Shown here: piece after piece, positions 22,483-37,210 of the stretch
Layout: each line of letters begins with the position of its first letter
Position numbering within the stretch: the first letter of the stretch is position 1
NCBI GenBank assembly: GCA_903813345.2
Contig: CAIIXF020000012.1
Coordinates: forward strand, 18,919,520-18,983,519
From: Owenia fusiformis
Lineage: Eukaryota > Annelida > Polychaeta > Sabellida > Oweniidae
Reading direction: 5' to 3'
DNA length: 64,000 bases
Made by a program: the position numbers and the translations under genes
The notes under the pieces: model-generated
What the model was told of the DNA's origin: nothing
Database searches by the model: none
The model's input: only the letters and a program-made list of their open reading frames with translations

Positions 22483-24014
22483 AGATGAGTCACCTCCTTG
22501 AATCCACTCCCTCAAGATGAGCTTCATCAAGATGTTCCTGTCACCTAAGTTAAGTAACCTTGTTGAGTTGTCTTAGTCATTCCATATCAGGTCATCTGCC
22601 AGCTAGACATGTTTTCCATCTATGGTTTTCTATGATATTTGGGAGCGGCAGATTCTTCTCGTTTAGTGGGACACCTTCCGTTTTGATTGAATCAGTGGAT
22701 TTTGTTGGCCAACCCATTATTCCGAAGTGACTGAACCTGGAATCTGCTATGAGGCTGGATGGCTAAACATGTCTTAACATGGGATCAGGTGTTGGGAGGC
22801 CTTCCATTGTTCATGTTTTATGTTGTCCCGATTGATTTTGAGGAATATCTGAGAATGGCATTGTTGAGCATGGGTCATTTTGATCCATTGCATTGAGAGC
22901 TCTGGTTTACTCGGTCATACCGTTTGATGTTCCTCATAGTACCTCCACTGTGATTCTGATGATCAGTGTCTATCGATCTCTAGATGCATGGGTTTCAGGT
23001 ATCAATTCCTTGTAAGTCCCGACCAACAGTTTCCATGTTGGATTCTTATTGTTGAGCTTGGTTCTTTGTTTGGCCTATATTCTGATGGCTGGCGAAAACA
23101 TTCTTTACTCGCGAGTCAAAATGGTGGGTCTTGCACCCACCAGGAGGAGGTATTCTGAATTTTCTTTCTTGAATGCATGCTGTGGTGCCGGCATGCATTT
23201 GGGTCGTTCTGGAGGGGTATTGTCGATCTCTGGTGAAGGTCCACTCATTTTTACTTGCTTGTATTGTAATGTTAGTAGTTGGCTATGACGGATATAGTGT
23301 GATCCAGAGATCTTGTGAGGACGCAGCAAGATTCCACTTGGATCTGTACGGAATGGCCTTGGGGTTGATACATGTTACCTTGCACTCTTTAGGTAGGTAG
23401 ACATTGCTTATCAGTGTTACAGTAAAGATGCTATTGGGAATTGATAGTGGTATGGTCTTGTATTTCATCTTTTTAATGTGATGTATCCTAATTATGCATG
23501 GCCGAGGATGTCTTTCTTGTTATTCTTCTTAATCTCTCTGGACAGCATACGCGATGAGCAGTGGGATGGTCACTCATTGCTTGATCGTTTGTTAAGGTGT
23601 GTTGGCTTGAAAGCTTCCTAGCGGATTCTATGTTCCGACATGAAAGAATAATGGAATCCACCTGGTTCATATCAAAATGGAAGAAATGTGTGCCATATTT
23701 GGAAAATATTGTCTTCATATTTTTTTTTGTAAACTCATTTTCACCTGAGACTTAACATACCTTAGTATGTTTGTCTCAGTTTTCGACTTCCATTCTCTTT
23801 TTTGGTGCGAGTTGGTAGATGATCTTCATTTTCATCAAATCATCAATTTTTCAATTTAACTGTTTTTTTCTTGTTTTGAGGTCATTGTAAATGCGACCAT
23901 ATTTTGGTCCAAAGAGCAATCAACCGTCTAGGTATTCATGATCTAGACTCTGATTGATAAAGGTGACTTGTTCAGATTTTTTAGGTTATTTTTTTGCAAT
24001 TAATGATAATCCCT

Positions 24015-24406
24015 TGCATGCTTTGGAGTTAAGGTAGTCAATTAAATCATTTTCTCAATTTAGGTGTTGTGAAGAAGGTAAAGACTTCTAATGTTCAGGA
24101 CTACAACTACTATGCATGCTTTGGAGTTTAGGTAGTCAATTAAATCATTTTCTCAATTTAGGTGTTGTGAAGAAGGTAAAGACTACTAATGTTCAGGACT
24201 ACAACTACTATGCATGCTTTGGAGTTTAGGTAGTCAATTAAATCATTTTCTCAATTTAGGTGTTGTGAAGAAGGTAAAGACTACTAATGTTCAGGACTAC
24301 AACTACTATGCATGCTTTGGAGTTTAGGTAGTCAATTAAATCATTTTCTCAATTTAGGTGTTGTGAAGAAGGTAAAGACTACAGGATGTTCAGGACTACA
24401 ACTACT
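24015..24406 (+). repeat. 98-bp tandem repeat, 4 copies, unit 4
   Basis: Same four copies in the same variant order as unit 1. Confidence 0.93.
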
Positions 24407-27074
24407 ACTGTTTCATGTAGAAGTTACTCATATATGAATTTTCTCCTTGCACAGAATCACACGTCCACCAGAAGAATGAGCTTGGTAGAAGCCACACAGG
24501 GAACAGAGCGCTTGAAGCAATATTGTCTTACTTAGTTAAGATTTATTACTACCTTACTTCATCCCTCCCTTTCAATTTTAATTTTGGGCAATTTATTTAA
24601 ATTGTAATATTATATTTTACATGTATTACAGCATCTTTTTTGTATTTCCAGCAAAGCAGGTCCTTGGGTGCAACACAGGGAACAATGGTTCTGTTTGCAT
24701 GTGTTTGGTAATTTTCATTCTGAGACTTTGGAAACTTATCGACACAATAGTTTTAGTTCTATTAATTTTGTCTTGATCATTTGAATATTGTAATGCTAGC
24801 TTTTAAAGCAACAACTTGAAAATAAATTCAGTAATGATATGATTCTTGTTCATATTTCTTAGTAAACTGTACTTACTGGGCAATGATTTGATTTTCATGT
24901 CACTGCAGAAGCAACAATTTGAAAATTAATTCAGTAATGATATCATTTTTGTTCATAGTTTTCATTAGTAAACTGTACTTACTGGGCAATGATTTGATTT
25001 TTATGTCACTACAGAAGTGCTGACATATTGTTATATTCTCAAACTGATGGGTGGACGAAACTTCTCGATGGCAGTGATCAATTAGTGTTCGGCTTACTGT
25101 AACTAAGTGCATCTTTAACAAATGGCCAGTGGTGACATTTTGCATGTTCATGCATTCTCTTAAAAGTAATATGTAAATGTACTCTTAGCTGATGGCCATT
25201 TCAGTGAGATGGGTATATTTACTCATTTCTTTTAAGGAAAAAAGTCAAATCATTGCTGACTTTTTTCCTTTTTTTAAGTACTTTCAGGTCATAACAATTT
25301 CTACCCTGGTTGTGATATTTCGGAGTGGATCAATAATTTTTGGCAGCTGTTTGCAGTATATGTATCTTCAAAGCATATTGCTACTGCCTGTACTAATAGG
25401 TGTGTGCAACTAAAGAAACTATAGAAGTAAAAGAAGCTATAGTGTAGAGCCAATTTGGAGATAATATGTATGTTGGCGGCTTTACATATAAAAAAATGAA
25501 TAAAACTATTCATTATATTGGACTTGAGGGTGGGGGGTAATTCAATATTCAAAAACATAATTTAAATTCATGTTCTTAAAAAATATAGACCACAATTCAC
25601 TTCTACAGAGATACTTCTATTCAGGCAGTTAGTTGATTTGATGATGTAAATCTTGAGCCGGGAGGGGTGCAAGGCCAAGAGAGGTTTACTAGAATCAATA
25701 AAAGGAATGTCTTGTATTCCCTCCTCCGCCTGTTAGTAACTGGCTCGATCATTTTGGCATTGTAACAACAAATCAAAATTTAAATCATTGCTGACTTCCT
25801 ATTTTATATGTACTTACAGATGCACTCCTCCTACCCTGGAGGTAAAAACTTCTACCCTTTCCGAGATGTTTCAAAGCATAACTACAATAAGCACCTTGTG
25901 TCTGTAGCACCTCTTTCTACATATTATAACGTTGTTATGCTGGTGATGTCCTTGTACGACTGCAGTAGCTTTGTTCAAGATGAGAGAAGTCTCTAGGATC
26001 CTGTTCAAGTAAGTACAGAAGTTTTATTTCCAAATTTACAGTATTTCAGATTTGCCTTTAGCATGGGGGTCATCAGCCCACTAGAATCTGAGCCACAAAC
26101 TGGAAGCCAAGTAACCAACTGGAACAGAAAATGCTGTCTGGAAGATCATCCATCCCCTGGAAGAGAAACCACCCTCATAAAGATAAAGAATGATTTGAAG
26201 ACGAGCCATCCGCTGGAAGATGAGGCACCCACTAGAATATTAGGCAGTGCGTGCAATATGAGCCATCTACCAGATAACAAGCCATCTGCTGAAAGTCAAG
26301 CCACTCATCTGTGCTCTCTGAAAGATGACCCATCCGCTGGAAGATGATCAACTTGGTGGTAGATGATCAACCTGCTGAAAGATGATCTCACTGGCGATTT
26401 GCATTCCTTCCTCCCCCTGTTATTGAAGTGTCTTGATCACTAAAGCCTTGTTGAAAAATTGAAAATTGAAACCATTGCTAAGCTTTTCCTATTTTGTATG
26501 TACTTTCAGATGCACTCCTGTTCCCCTGAAGATAAGTTTCTGTCGTTTCCGAGGAGTTTATGAGAGTAACTACAATATGCACCATCTGCCTGCAGCGCCT
26601 GTATCTACATAGGATATTGTTATTCTGGTGATATCTGTGTGTTGCTGGGAAAGCATTGTCCAGGTTGAAGGATATAGAATGTGGGGTCCAAGTAAGTACA
26701 GTATTTTTATTTCCTAATGTACAATATTTCTTCCAGATTTACCTTTAGCTTGGAGGTAATAAGCCCACTAGCACCTGAGCAACAAACTGGAAGTCCAGTT
26801 ACCCATTGGAAGGCAAGCTACCCTCTTGAAAAAGATCCATCCATTGGAAGATGAGCTACCCGCTTGAAGATGATCCACCCTCTGATGATCCACCCTCTGA
26901 TGATCCACTTGAAGTCAAGCCACACACTGCAAGACAAGTCACCCATTGGAAACCAAGTTCCCAGTTGAAGATGATCTATCTGGTGGAAGAAGAGCAACCT
27001 TGAAGGTGATCCACCCGCTAGATGATCCACCCGCTAGATGATCCACCCGCTAGATGATCCACCCACTATATGAT

Positions 27075-27516
27075 CCACCCGCTGGAAGATGATTCACCCA
27101 CTGGAAGATGAGCAACCCACTGGAAGATGAGCAACCCGCTGGAAGATGAGCAACCCACTGGAAGATGAGCAACCCACTGGAAGATGAGCAACCCACTGGA
27201 AGATGAGCAACCCACTGGAAGAAGAGCAACCCACTGGAAGACGAGCTACCCACTGGAAGATAAGCAACTCACTGGAAGAAGAGCAACTCACTGGAAGAAG
27301 AGCAACTCACTGGAAGAAGAGCATCACACTGGAAGAAGAGCTGCACACTGGAAGAAGAGCAACGCACTGGAAGAAGAGCAACGCACTGGAAGAAGAGCAA
27401 TGCACTGGAAGAAGAGCAACGCACTGGAAGATGAGCAACGCACTGGAAGATGAGCAACCCACTGGAAGATGAGCAACCCACTGGAAGATGAGCAACCCAC
27501 TGGAATCCATGAGCTG
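27075..27516 (+). repeat. 19-bp minisatellite, unit 5
   Basis: About 23 copies. It differs from the other blocks by extra ATGAGCAACCC copies at both ends and by a different position of the AATG variant. Confidence 0.95.
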
Positions 27517-29050
27517 GAAGATGAGTCACCTCCTTGAATCCACTCCCTCAAGATGAGCTTCATCAAGATGTTCCTGTCACCTAAGTTAAGTAACCTTGTT
27601 GAGTTGTCTTAGTCATTCCATATCAGGTCATCTGCCAGCTAGACATGTTTTCCATCTATGGTTTTCTATGATATTTGGGAGCGGCAGATTCTTCTCGTTT
27701 AGTGGGACACCTTCCGTTTTGATTGAATCAGTGGATTTTGTTGGCCAACCCATTATTCCGAAGTGACTGAACCTGGAATCTGCTATGAGGCTGGATGGCT
27801 AAACATGTCTTAACATGGGATCAGGTGTTGGGAGGCCTTCCATTGTTCATGTTTTATGTTGTCCCGATTGATTTTGAGGAATATCTGAGAATGGCATTGT
27901 TGAGCATGGGTCATTTTGATCCATTGCATTGAGAGCTCTGGTTTACTCGGTCATACCGTTTGATGTTCCTCATAGTACCTCCACTGTGATTCTGATGATC
28001 AGTGTCTATCGATCTCTAGATGCATGGGTTTCAGGTATCAATTCCTTGTAAGTCCCGACCAACAGTTTCCATGTTGGATTCTTATTGTTGAGCTTGGTTC
28101 TTTGTTTGGCCTATATTCTGATGGCTGGCGAAAACATTCTTTACTCGCGAGCCAAAATGGTGGGTCTTGCACCCACCAGGAGGAGGTATTCTGAATTTTC
28201 TTTCTTGAATGCATGCTGTGGTGCCGGCATGCATTTGGGTCGTTCTGGAGGGGTATTGTCGATCTCTGGTGAAGGTCCACTCATTTTTACTTGCTTGTAT
28301 TGTAATGTTAGTAGTTGGCTATGACGGATATAGTGTGATCCAGAGATCTTGTGAGGACGCAGCAAGATTCCACTTGGATCTGTACGGAATGGCCTTGGGG
28401 TTGATACATGTTACCTTGCACTCTTTAGGTAGGTAGACATTGCTTATCAGTGTTACAGTAAAGATGCTATTGGGAATTGATAGTGGTATGGTCTTGTATT
28501 TCATCTTTTTAATGTGATGTATCCTAATTATGCATGGCCGAGGATGTCTTTCTTGTTATTCTTCTTAATCTCTCTGGACAGCATACGCGATGAGCAGTGG
28601 GATGGTCACTCATTGCTTGATCGTTTGTTAAGGTGTGTTGGCTTGAAAGCTTCCTAGCGGATTCTATGTTCCGACATGAAAGAATAATGGAATCCACCTG
28701 GTTCATATCAAAATGGAAGAAATGTGTGCCATATTTGGAAAATATTGTCTTCATATTTTTTTTTGTAAACTCATTTTCACCTGAGACTTAACATACCTTA
28801 GTATGTTTGTCTCAGTTTTCGACTTCCATTCTCTTTTTTGGTGCGAGTTGGTAGATGATCTTCATTTTCATCAAATCATCAATTTTTCAATTTAACTGTT
28901 TTTTTCTTGTTTTGAGGTCATTGTAAATGCGACCATATTTTGGTCCAAAGAGCAATCAACCGTCTAGGTATTCATGATCTAGACTCTGATTGATAAAGGT
29001 GACTTGTTCAGATTTTTTAGGTTATTTTTTTGCAATTAATGATAATCCCT

Positions 29051-29442
29051 TGCATGCTTTGGAGTTAAGGTAGTCAATTAAATCATTTTCTCAATTTAGG
29101 TGTTGTGAAGAAGGTAAAGACTTCTAATGTTCAGGACTACAACTACTATGCATGCTTTGGAGTTTAGGTAGTCAATTAAATCATTTTCTCAATTTAGGTG
29201 TTGTGAAGAAGGTAAAGACTACTAATGTTCAGGACTACAACTACTATGCATGCTTTGGAGTTTAGGTAGTCAATTAAATCATTTTCTCAATTTAGGTGTT
29301 GTGAAGAAGGTAAAGACTACTAATGTTCAGGACTACAACTACTATGCATGCTTTGGAGTTTAGGTAGTCAATTAAATCATTTTCTCAATTTAGGTGTTGT
29401 GAAGAAGGTAAAGACTACAGGATGTTCAGGACTACAACTACT
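29051..29442 (+). repeat. 98-bp tandem repeat, 4 copies, unit 5
   Basis: Same four copies in the same variant order as unit 1. Confidence 0.93.
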
Positions 29443-32100
29443 ACTGTTTCATGTAGAAGTTACTCATATATGAATTTTCTCCTTGCACAGAATCACACGT
29501 CCACCAGAAGAATGAGCTTGGTAGAAGCCACACAGGGAACAGAGCGCTTGAAGCAATATTGTCTTACTTAGTTAAGATTTATTACTACCTTACTTCATCC
29601 CTCCCTTTCAATTTTAATTTTGGGCAATTTATTTAAATTGTAATATTATATTTTACATGTATTACAGCATCTTTTTTGTATTTCCAGCAAAGCAGGTCCT
29701 TGGGTGCAACACAGGGAACAATGGTTCTGTTTGCATGTGTTTGGTAATTTTCATTCTGAGACTTTGGAAACTTATCGACACAATAGTTTTAGTTCTATTA
29801 ATTTTGTCTTGATCATTTGAATATTGTAATGCTAGCTTTTAAAGCAACAACTTGAAAATAAATTCAGTAATGATATGATTCTTGTTCATATTTCTTAGTA
29901 AACTGTACTTACTGGGCAATGATTTGATTTTCATGTCACTGCAGAAGCAACAATTTGAAAATTAATTCAGTAATGATATCATTTTTGTTCATAGTTTTCA
30001 TTAGTAAACTGTACTTACTGGGCAATGATTTGATTTTTATGTCACTACAGAAGTGCTGACATATTGTTATATTCTCAAACTGATGGGTGGACGAAACTTC
30101 TCGATGGCAGTGATCAATTAGTGTTCGGCTTACTGTAACTAAGTGCATCTTTAACAAATGGCCAGTGGTGACATTTTGCATGTTCATGCATTCTCTTAAA
30201 AGTAATATGTAAATGTACTCTTAGCTGATGGCCATTTCAGTGAGATGGGTATATTTACTCATTTCTTTTAAGGAAAAAAGTCAAATCATTGCTGACTTTT
30301 TTCCTTTTTTTAAGTACTTTCAGGTCATAACAATTTCTACCCTGGTTGTGATGTTTCGGAGTGGATCAATAATTTTTGGCAGCTGTTTGCAGTATATGTA
30401 TCTTCAAAGCATATTGCTACTGCCTGTACTAATAGGTGTGTGCAACTAAAGAAACTATAGAAGTAAAAGAAGCTATAGTGTAGAGCCAATTTGGAGATAA
30501 TATGTATGTTGGCGGCTTTACATATAAAAAAATGAATAAAACTATTCATTATATTGGACTTGAGGGTGGGGGGTAATTCAATATTCAAAAACATAATTTA
30601 AATTCATGTTCTTAAAAAATATAGACCACAATTCACTTCTACAGAGATACTTCTATTCAGGCAGTTAGTTGATTTGATGATGTAAATCTTGAGCCGGGAG
30701 GGGTGCAAGGCCAAGAGAGGTTTACTAGAATCAATAAAAGGAATGTCTTGTATTCCCTCCTCCGCCTGTTAGTAACTGGCTCGATCATTTTGGCATTGTA
30801 ACAACAAATCAAAATTTAAATCATTGCTGACTTCCTATTTTATATGTACTTACAGATGCACTCCTCCTACCCTGGAGGTAAAAACTTCTACCCTTTCCGA
30901 GATGTTTCAAAGCATAACTACAATAAGCACCTTGTGTCTGTAGCACCTCTTTCTACATATTATAACGTTGTTATGCTGGTGATGTCCTTGTACGACTGCA
31001 GTAGCTTTGTTCAAGATGAGAGAAGTCTCTAGGATCCTGTTCAAGTAAGTACAGAAGTTTTATTTCCAAATTTACAGTATTTCAGATTTGCCTTTAGCAT
31101 GGGGGCCATCAGCCCACTAGAATCTGAGCCACAAACTGGAAGCCAAGTAACCAACTGGAACAGAAAATGCTGTCTGGAAGATCATCCATCCCCTGGAAGA
31201 GAAACCACCCTCATAAAGATAAAGAATGATTTGAAGACGAGCCATCCGCTGGAAGATGAGGCACCCACTAGAATATTAGGCAGTGCGTGCAATATGAGCC
31301 ATCTACCAGATTACAAGCCATCTGCTGAAAGTCAAGCCACTCATCTGTGCTCTCTGAAAGATGACCCATCCGCTGGAAGATGATCAACTTGGTGGTAGAT
31401 GATCAACCTGCTGAAAGATGATCTCACTGGCGATTTGCATTCCTTCCTCCCCCTGTTATTGAAGTGTCTTGATCACTAAAGCCTTGTTGAAAAATTGAAA
31501 ATTGAAACCATTGCTAAGCTTTTCCTATTTTGTATGTACTTTCAGATGCACTCCTGTTCCCCTGAAGATAAGTTTCTGTCGTTTCCGAGGAGTTTATGAG
31601 AGTAACTACAATATGCACCATCTGCCTGCAGCGCCTGTATCTACATAGGATATTGTTATTCTGGTGATATCTGTGTGTTGCTGGGAAAGCATTGTCCAGG
31701 ATGAAGGATATAGAATGTGGGGTCCAAGTAAGTACAGTATTTTTATTTCCTAATGTACAATATTTCTTCCAGATTTACCTTTAGCTTGGAGGTAATAAGC
31801 CCACTAGCACCTGAGCAACAAACTGGAAGTCCAGTTACCCATTGGAAGGCAAGCTACCCTCTTGAAAAAGATCCATCCATTGGAAGATGAGCTACCCGCT
31901 TGAAGATGATCCACCCGCTTGAAGATGATCCACCCTCTGATGATCCACTTGAAGTCAAGCCACACACTGCAAGACAAGTCACCCATTGGAAACCAAGTTC
32001 CCAGTTGAAGATGATCTATCTGGTGGAAGAAGAGCAACCTTGAAGGTGATCCAACCGCTAGATGATCCACCCGCTAGATGATCCACCCACTATATGATCC

Positions 32101-32522
32101 ACCCGCTGGAAGATGATTCACCCACTGGAAGATGAGCAACCCACTGGAAGATGAGCAACCCGCTGGAAGATGAGCAACCCACTGGAAGATGAGCAACCCA
32201 CTGGAAGATGAGCAACCCACTGGAAGAAGAGCAACCCACTGGAAGACGAGCTACCCACTGGAAGAAAAGCAACTCACTGGAAGAAGAGCAACTCACTGGA
32301 AGAAGAGCAACTCACTGGAAGAAGAGCATCACACTGGAAGAAGAGCTGCACACTGGAAGAAGAGCAACGCACTGGAAGAAGAGCAACACACTGGAAGAAG
32401 AGCAACGCACTGGAAGAAGAGCAACGCACTGGAAGAAGAGCAACGCACTGGAAGAAGAGCAACGCACTGGAAGATGAGCAACCCACTGGAAGATGAGCAA
32501 CCCACTGGAATCCATGAGCTGG
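32101..32522 (+). repeat. 19-bp minisatellite, unit 6
   Basis: Same copy order as the unit 3 block, which lies more than 15 kb away even without the inserted DIRS element. Confidence 0.95.
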
Positions 32523-33801
32523 AAGATGAGTCACCTCCTTGAATCCACTCCCTCAAGATGAGCTTCATCAAGATGTTCCTGTCACCTAAGTTAAGTAACC
32601 TTGTTGAGTTGTCTTAGTCATTCCATATCAGGTCATCTGCCAGCTAGACATGTTTTCCATCTATGGTTTTCTATGATATTTGGGAGCGGCAGATTCTTCT
32701 CGTTTAGTGGGACACCTTCCGTTTTGATTGAATCAGTGGATTTTGTTGGCCAACCCATTATTCCGAAGTGACTGAACCTGGAATCTGCTATGAGGCTGGA
32801 TGGCTAAACATGTCTTAACATGGGATCAGGTGTTGGGAGGCCTTCCATTGTTCATGTTTTATGTTGTCCCGATTGATTTTGAGGAATATCTGAGAATGGC
32901 ATTGTTGAGCATGGGTCATTTTGATCCATTGCATTGAGAGCTCTGGTTTACTCGGTCATATCGTTTGATGTTCCTCATAGTACCTCCACTGTGATTCTGA
33001 TGATCAGTGTCTATCGATCTCTAGATGCATGGGTTTCAGGTATCAATTCCTTGTAAGTCCCGACCAACAGTTTCCATGTTGGATTCTTATTGTTGAGCTT
33101 GGTTCTTTGTTTGGCCTATATTCTGATGGCTGGCGAAAACATTCTTTACTCGCGAGTCAAAATGGTGGGTCTTGCACCCACCAGGAGGAGGTATTCTGAA
33201 TTTTCTTTCTTGAATGCATGCTGTGGTGCCGGCATGCATTTGGGTCGTTCTGGAGGGGTATTGTCGATCTCTGGTGAAGGTCCACTCATTTTTACTTGCT
33301 TGTATTGTAATGTTAGTAGTTGGCTATGACGGATATAGTGTGATCCAGAGATCTTGTGAGGACGCAGCAAGATTCCACTTGGATCTGTACGGAATGGCCT
33401 TGGGGTTGATACATGTTACCTTGCACTCTTTAGGTAGGTAGACATTGCTTATCAGTGTTACAGTAAAGATGCTATTGGGAATTGATAGTGGTATGGTCTT
33501 GTATTTCATCTTTTTAATGTGATGTATCCTAATTATGCATGGCCGAGGATGTCTTTCTTGTTATTCTTCTTAATCTCTCTGGACAGCATACGCGATGAGC
33601 AGTGGGATGGTCACTCATTGCTTGATCGTTTGTTAAGGTGTGTTGGCTTGAAAGCTTCCTAGCGGATTCTATGTTCCGACATGAAAGAATAATGGAATCC
33701 ACCTGGTTCATATCAAAATGGAAGAAATGTGTGCCATATTTGGAAAATATTGTCTTCATATTTTTTTTTGTAAACTCATTTTCACCTGAGACTTAACATA
33801 C

Positions 33802-34046
33802 TGTTATGCCTATTGCTTATGTGTTTTAAACAGTTTCTTTAGTCTACTAGCTGTAACTCAAGAGGCAACATCTCTAGCTAACATCTACTTATCTTGGGTT
33901 GCAGTTAGGAGATTCAAGCCTTTGAATTAGATGCTTCTTAGTGTAGAATAATAAAGGAATTTACATCAAGCTATTTTAGTTACATTATCATACCCCTAGA
34001 CAAGAGAAAGGACCACATACCAACGAGAACCCCGTGAAGCGTAACA
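33802..34046 (+). repeat. 5' LTR
   Basis: 245 bp, TG...CA ends. Contains AATAATAAAGG (near 33950), a possible polyadenylation signal. I find no mismatch to the 3' LTR by eye. Confidence 0.93.
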
Positions 34047-35449
34047 TTGGGGGCCTACAAGCCGGGAATCACGGTAGCTCTCTAGAGACATAAAAATCTT
34101 CAGAGGGTGCGAGATGATAGAGAACACGGGCCGTGATTTTCAACAATTTACAAGAGGATAGTCAACTTGTGCCTAAGGGTGATCGACAGAACATTTTCAA
34201 GTACGAGATGAAAGTCTACAACCTAATGAACTTTTATATTAACATTGACATGTTAAAATTTTAAAACTAGGAGAAGCAGTAATGGACCATATTTGAAAAT
34301 TGACATATTTAATCCATAACCGAAACCTGCATATTTAACAAAAGCAACTTTTGGACAGCTATAACTTTAACACAACCCGATCGACCCTAATCAGAGGGGC
34401 TAATGTTGATTGGATTATATATATATCTTTTATTGACTCAATTTATCATGTCATGTAAATGACGATAAACGGATGGGTGATTTTGCATTGTCGTTTTGCT
34501 ACCTCCACTGAGACACTAATAAAAACAGAAGTATGGACTTCCCTGATTGACACATCGTTGGATATATAGGATTACTACAGTGTGAACATTTTGGTTCAAT
34601 TCTATCAGAGAGGAGGTAATGGTCGTTTGTGGAACTTCGGAACTCATCAGCATGATCAACTGAACGGATCCGGAATCTGACAACTGATCATGGCAATTGT
34701 TACCAATCAGTCCTGTCTGCGAAAAGACATACTATGTAGTGGACATTGGCACCGTCCGAATAGTGGTAAAACAGACTAGTGAGGAACAAAGGGACAAAGA
34801 TTGTAATCCAGTACTTTGCTTAATATGTTGGTGCTGACTAAGAGGGAAAACATTCGGAAATTACCTAGTATACGGTGATATCAATTTTGATTATCTAGGC
34901 ATAATAAAGTATCATTAATGATAACATATAAGATGCTAAACATATATTCTTCAAAAATAAGTCAGAACTTTAAAATCAGTAAGGGTCTGTGTTATATATT
35001 GATATAATGATTCATAATCCAGGTGTGGTAAAGCTCCAAGGTTAAAGAGATACTTTTCTATCTGTGTATTCATTGGTATTTCTGTGGTATGGTCTTGTTA
35101 CTTGACCTTATGGAGAATACAGTGTTAAAAAGGGAAAGTATATGCATGTTGTATTTTTACATGTGTATTATAGTGTTTCTGCCTTATTCAAGTTTAGTGT
35201 TTTGGAGTAATTTTGGCATTCTTATAGATTATGATGATTCAGTTATTGAGCTAGGCGCAAGAGAGAGTAAGTTGGTGCTCATAATTCAAATTCAGGTATC
35301 TTTTCCTTTTTTGACCAGTATTGACGTCATACTCTCTGCTTTGTATATTTTAAGGTGGTTGGATAACTTGGATAGACCAAGTGTTAAAAATAGATGCCGA
35401 TGATATAAAGTATTGGCATTTCACTGATTCTTTTGCTAATGTTTTTTTG

Positions 35450-36640
35450 AGTTGTGTAAGGTGAAAGGTAGATACATTTGAGGGTACTGACGTACTTATT
35501 ATTGGCCAGAGCCATTTATCATGAGATAGTTAAGGCGAAGGAATGTTGTTGGTTGAACTTGAGATTCATGTTATGTATTTTCTGAACTTTCCCCTTTGAA
35601 GTTTGATTGTAGGGGCGTTAATTGGTTTATCTCTCAGGCATACACTCAATACAAGAGCCCAGGTCAAGGGACGTTTTTGATATATGTTAGTTCACAGTTC
35701 ATTTATGATAATTATGTTGAGAAGTATGGAGTTGTTGAGGTTGTTTCATGGTGCGAGGAATAATGCCGCATCATGAGAGGATATATTTTGTGGATGACAT
35801 ATTTAACTATATTTTGGGAAGTAAATGGTCAATATGATCATTGTGCATTTGACGTGTGTGCCTTGGGATTTGAATTTGGTGACGCTTCCTGTGATCACAC
35901 TTTAATTGATGATATGTTTCGTCATTTCAATCATTGTGTTGATACTAGTTACTTCTAAGTACTATTTCTGTTTATTAAATGAGAAAATTGGAGACTGGGG
36001 TGAGAATAGTAAATGGTTTATGTTAGAGCTAAACAGAACTCATTTTTCAGGAACTACTGGCTACTTCACCAATCTTGTTCAGGTTTTTGTTATTCACTGA
36101 TTGCTTGATATTGGAGGTTGTGTGAGGTGATAAGAGTAGTAACTGACAATTGTATGTCAGGTTAAGTGATTATTTTCCGCAAAATATATGCCAAGATCAA
36201 TATGTTTCTTAAGACTTAATGTGTTGGGTTTGGATTGAGATTTATGTGAGATGTAGTTTTGTATTTCCCTCTGTGAAGTTTCACTGAAGTGGACATGAGT
36301 CATGAGTTTATTTCTTGGACATACACGCCAATACAAGAGTCCGAGGGGCGTTTTATGTATGCCAGTCCATTGATAATTGGGTTTAAAGATGAGTACTGTT
36401 GAGGATTTTCATATGCGAGGGTAAATGCCGCATTGTGAAAGTAGATATAACACGGATGGCATAATTGAGTTAATTTTTTACTTTAGGAGTTTTTTTTATT
36501 GATCAATGTGACCATTGTGCTTTTGACGTGTATCTTTTTAGATTTGAATTTGATCATGCTTCCTTTGGTCAGACTTTGATTGAGGAACTTTTTAACAATT
36601 TTTGATCAATAACTGATCAGTGGCGGGCCTATCTATTTTT
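35450..36640 (+). repeat. Diverged tandem duplication inside the LTR element
   Basis: Two copies of about 550-650 bp (roughly 35450-36110 and 36120-36640) share blocks in the same order: TTTCCCC/TCTG(T)GAAGTTT, ACA(C)TCAATACAAGAG, ATGCCGCAT, GATGACATA and TTTGACGTGT near 35850 and 36526. They are much more diverged than the LTRs, so the duplication is old and predates this insertion. Confidence 0.6.
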
Positions 36641-37210
36641 AGATAATAATGGGGTATATCGTTTATCAATTGTTTATCATAAGAATTATGATTTCTCTTT
36701 GAGTTTCTAAACAATTTATCAAGCTTTGAAGCAATGTTATTTCGAGATGTATTTTTGTTCTTGAAGGTGATATGTTTTTATTCATAGGGAAATCAGTTCT
36801 ACATTCAGTTGTTTGTACTGTAGATTATGGAAAATGATGAGATGAATTAGTAGTTTGACTCTAGGTGAATGTTGATTGATGGAACATGTTAGGATATAGA
36901 AAGGATATGGACTTTGGTTATAACACTGACATCTATATATGAAACATTTTTGTTTATGTTTTTGGAATAAGTGAATTATATTTGTTGCGAACATTTTGAA
37001 GTTGGTTTTTAACAACATTTATGCCTGGATATCAATTTGATTAAACCAATGGAAACACTAATTATGATTTTGGACACTACTATTTGCTCCGTTTATTTCA
37101 TAGTTATTATTATCGTATCATTAGAATATCTTTTCATTATGTTTTATATACATGTGTACTTTAACATTTCCTTTGTGCGGACACAAAGTTTTTGAATGGA
37201 CGGAGGGTAG

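Larger units (their letters stand above)
21709..26736 (+). repeat. Tandem unit 4 (about 5.03 kb)
   Basis: The 19-mer block matches that of unit 2. Near the tail (26063) it shares a GTC codon with unit 3 (15167), where units 1, 2 and 5 have GCC. The unit is therefore a mosaic of the variants seen in its neighbours. Confidence 0.9.
26737..31772 (+). repeat. Tandem unit 5 (about 5.04 kb)
   Basis: Complete unit with its own 19-mer order, one extra AAGATGAGCAACCCACTGG copy near each end of the block, and a few private substitutions such as GCC for GTC at about 28150. Confidence 0.9.

Noticed and set aside
35089-35403. 104-codon frame in the LTR element as a possible gag
   Set aside because: Hydrophobic, AT-driven composition, no gag or enzyme motif, and no continuation in other frames.
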